In this document: positions 4,697 through 5,575 of the stretch, piece by piece
How the letters are laid out: the number at the start of each line of letters is the position of its first letter
Position numbering within the stretch: the stretch's first letter is position 1
DNA from: Oscillospiraceae bacterium
GTDB lineage: Bacteria > Bacillota > Clostridia > Oscillospirales > Oscillospiraceae
Assembly (NCBI GenBank): GCA_016296045.1
Contig: JAEDKB010000122.1
Coordinates: 1-5,575, forward strand
Direction of reading: 5' to 3'
DNA: 5,575 nt
Position numbers and translations under genes: made by a program
Notes under the pieces: model-generated
What the model saw: the letters and a program-made list of their open reading frames with translations, nothing else
Database searches by the model: none
What the model was told of the DNA's origin: nothing

Positions 4697-5575
4697 ATGA
4701 AGCTATGTAAACGTTCAATTTCCATTCTGCTTCTGCTCTGCTTCCTCGTCAGCCTGTTTCTTCCAACGGTTAACGCCGCTACGGGAACGCTCGGCAGGAA
4801 CACTGCATCGCGCCATATTACCTGCACTTCGCTGTCTTCGCAGGCACAAGCATACTACACTGCGGGTACATATGACTATGCCACCATTTCCGCGATGCAC
4901 GGTGTCTATTCTACCGATAGCTGGACCGTTACACAGAACAACCCTGTGTACACCAACCTACAGCAGCTGATGGTGGACACGCACACCAATACAAGTGTCG
5001 TCTATTCCGGCACAAACAGCGGCTCACTTGCCTATTATTGGAACTACACCGACACCGTCAACAGCGGCAGCAACTATCTTCTGTTCTACTGCGATAAGCT
5101 GATGAGTCAGGTGCAGAACACCGAGGGCTATAGTCGTACCGGCATGGAACGCGAGCATGTTTGGTGCAAGAGCAAGGCAGACTATGTCGAGGACTCCAAT
5201 TCCGGCGGTGCCGACCTGCACCATCTGCGTCCCTCCTACGGCTACATCAACGGCATCAAGTCCAACCGTTCTTTTGGCAATGTCACAGGCGGTACTGCCT
5301 GTACTCTGGACGGCGTGAGTGTCTTTACATACGCCAGCAACAGCGAATCCGGCGTAATGGAAGTCAACGATAACATTAAAGGCGATATTGCAAGAATCCT
5401 TCTGTATGTCTATGTCCGTTGGGGTCAGCCGAACCTCTACACCTCCTACGGCAGCAACATCTCTCAGAAGCTGAAGACTGCCGGTGTCAACACCTCCGGT
5501 ACGATCAACGGCTCTGACGACGGCACAAAGATCATTGACGATCTTGACACCCTGCTTGAATGGATGGAGATCGAC
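4697..5575 (+). CDS. Secreted endonuclease I family nuclease, 3' end cut by the window
   Basis: The frame is open from ATG 4697 to the right edge (293 codons). Residues 1-27 are a signal peptide (MKLCKRS, a Leu-rich core, cut after Val-Asn-Ala). Residues 45-135 are an N-terminal region with 'LMVDTHT' (91-97), common in this family. The nuclease core follows: Glu151-Arg-Glu-His-Val-Trp (151-156), Asp173-Leu-His-His-Leu-Arg-Pro (173-179), Asn185-Gly with Lys188-Ser-Asn190, Phe193-Gly194, and Gly229-Asp-Ile-Ala-Arg233 with Val240-Arg241. By analogy with Vibrio Vvn, His154 is the general base, and Glu153 and Asn185 bind the metal. These enzymes cut DNA, and often RNA, without sequence specificity outside the cell. 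The sequence ends at Leu-Glu-Trp-Met-Glu-Ile-Asp, just inside the last conserved block, so further C-terminal domains may follow. Oddities are Cys157 where Pro is usual after EHVW, and strong use of AAC for Asn (19 of 22), unlike the lysozyme gene. Confidence 0.9.
   Translation, partial: MKLCKRSISILLLLCFLVSLFLPTVNAATGTLGRNTASRHITCTSLSSQAQAYYTAGTYDYATISAMHGVYSTDSWTVTQNNPVYTNLQQLMVDTHTNTSVVYSGTNSGSLAYYWNYTDTVNSGSNYLLFYCDKLMSQVQNTEGYSRTGMEREHVWCKSKADYVEDSNSGGADLHHLRPSYGYINGIKSNRSFGNVTGGTACTLDGVSVFTYASNSESGVMEVNDNIKGDIARILLYVYVRWGQPNLYTSYGSNISQKLKTAGVNTSGTINGSDDGTKIIDDLDTLLEWMEID

Noticed and set aside
4621..4900. Minus-strand frames of 61-68 codons over the nuclease signal peptide region
   Set aside because: They are antisense to a well-supported secreted nuclease and have no start signals or domain features.
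1..5575. CRISPR array, tRNA, rRNA, insertion sequence or integrase
   Set aside because: I saw no regularly spaced DNA repeats, no cloverleaf-like segments, and no transposase or recombinase motifs on either strand.

Overview
The window looks like a chromosomal segment from a low-to-medium GC anaerobic Firmicute, most likely a gut-type Clostridia (Oscillospiraceae or Lachnospiraceae-like). This is inferred from four things: AT-rich intergenic DNA around roughly 50 % GC coding sequence, sigma-A type promoters, strong Shine-Dalgarno sites, and secreted multidomain proteins of the kind common in that class. No taxonomic marker gene is present, so the assignment is tentative.

Layout. Positions 1-1342 hold three tightly packed minus-strand genes, in transcription order: a PqqD-like protein (1342-1079), a small serine peptidase-like protein of the S26/S24 type (1086-622) and a nucleotidyltransferase-like protein (611 to beyond the left edge). 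The first two overlap by 8 bp and the last two are 10 bp apart. A good sigma-A promoter (1464-1436) lies just upstream. Positions 1496-4444 hold one large minus-strand gene for a secreted 982-residue protein: signal peptide, GH25 lysozyme domain, five divergent beta-rich repeats of about 100 residues, a Cys-rich zinc-ribbon-like module and an unrecognised C-terminal domain. Positions 4445-4696 are a divergent intergenic region with one promoter pointing each way. From 4697 to the right edge, on the plus strand, is a secreted endonuclease I family nuclease, cut off by the window end.

How the genes may work together. The two divergent genes encode exported enzymes for cell-wall peptidoglycan and for nucleic acids, which fits scavenging, cell-wall turnover or attack on neighbouring cells. 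The three-gene cassette combines a peptide-binding PqqD fold, a possible peptide-cleaving serine protease and a nucleotidyltransferase. That combination suggests processing or modification of a peptide (RiPP-like), but no precursor peptide is visible here and the operon continues off the left edge. This cassette is the most interesting part of the window. Its link to the lysozyme gene is only same-strand proximity.
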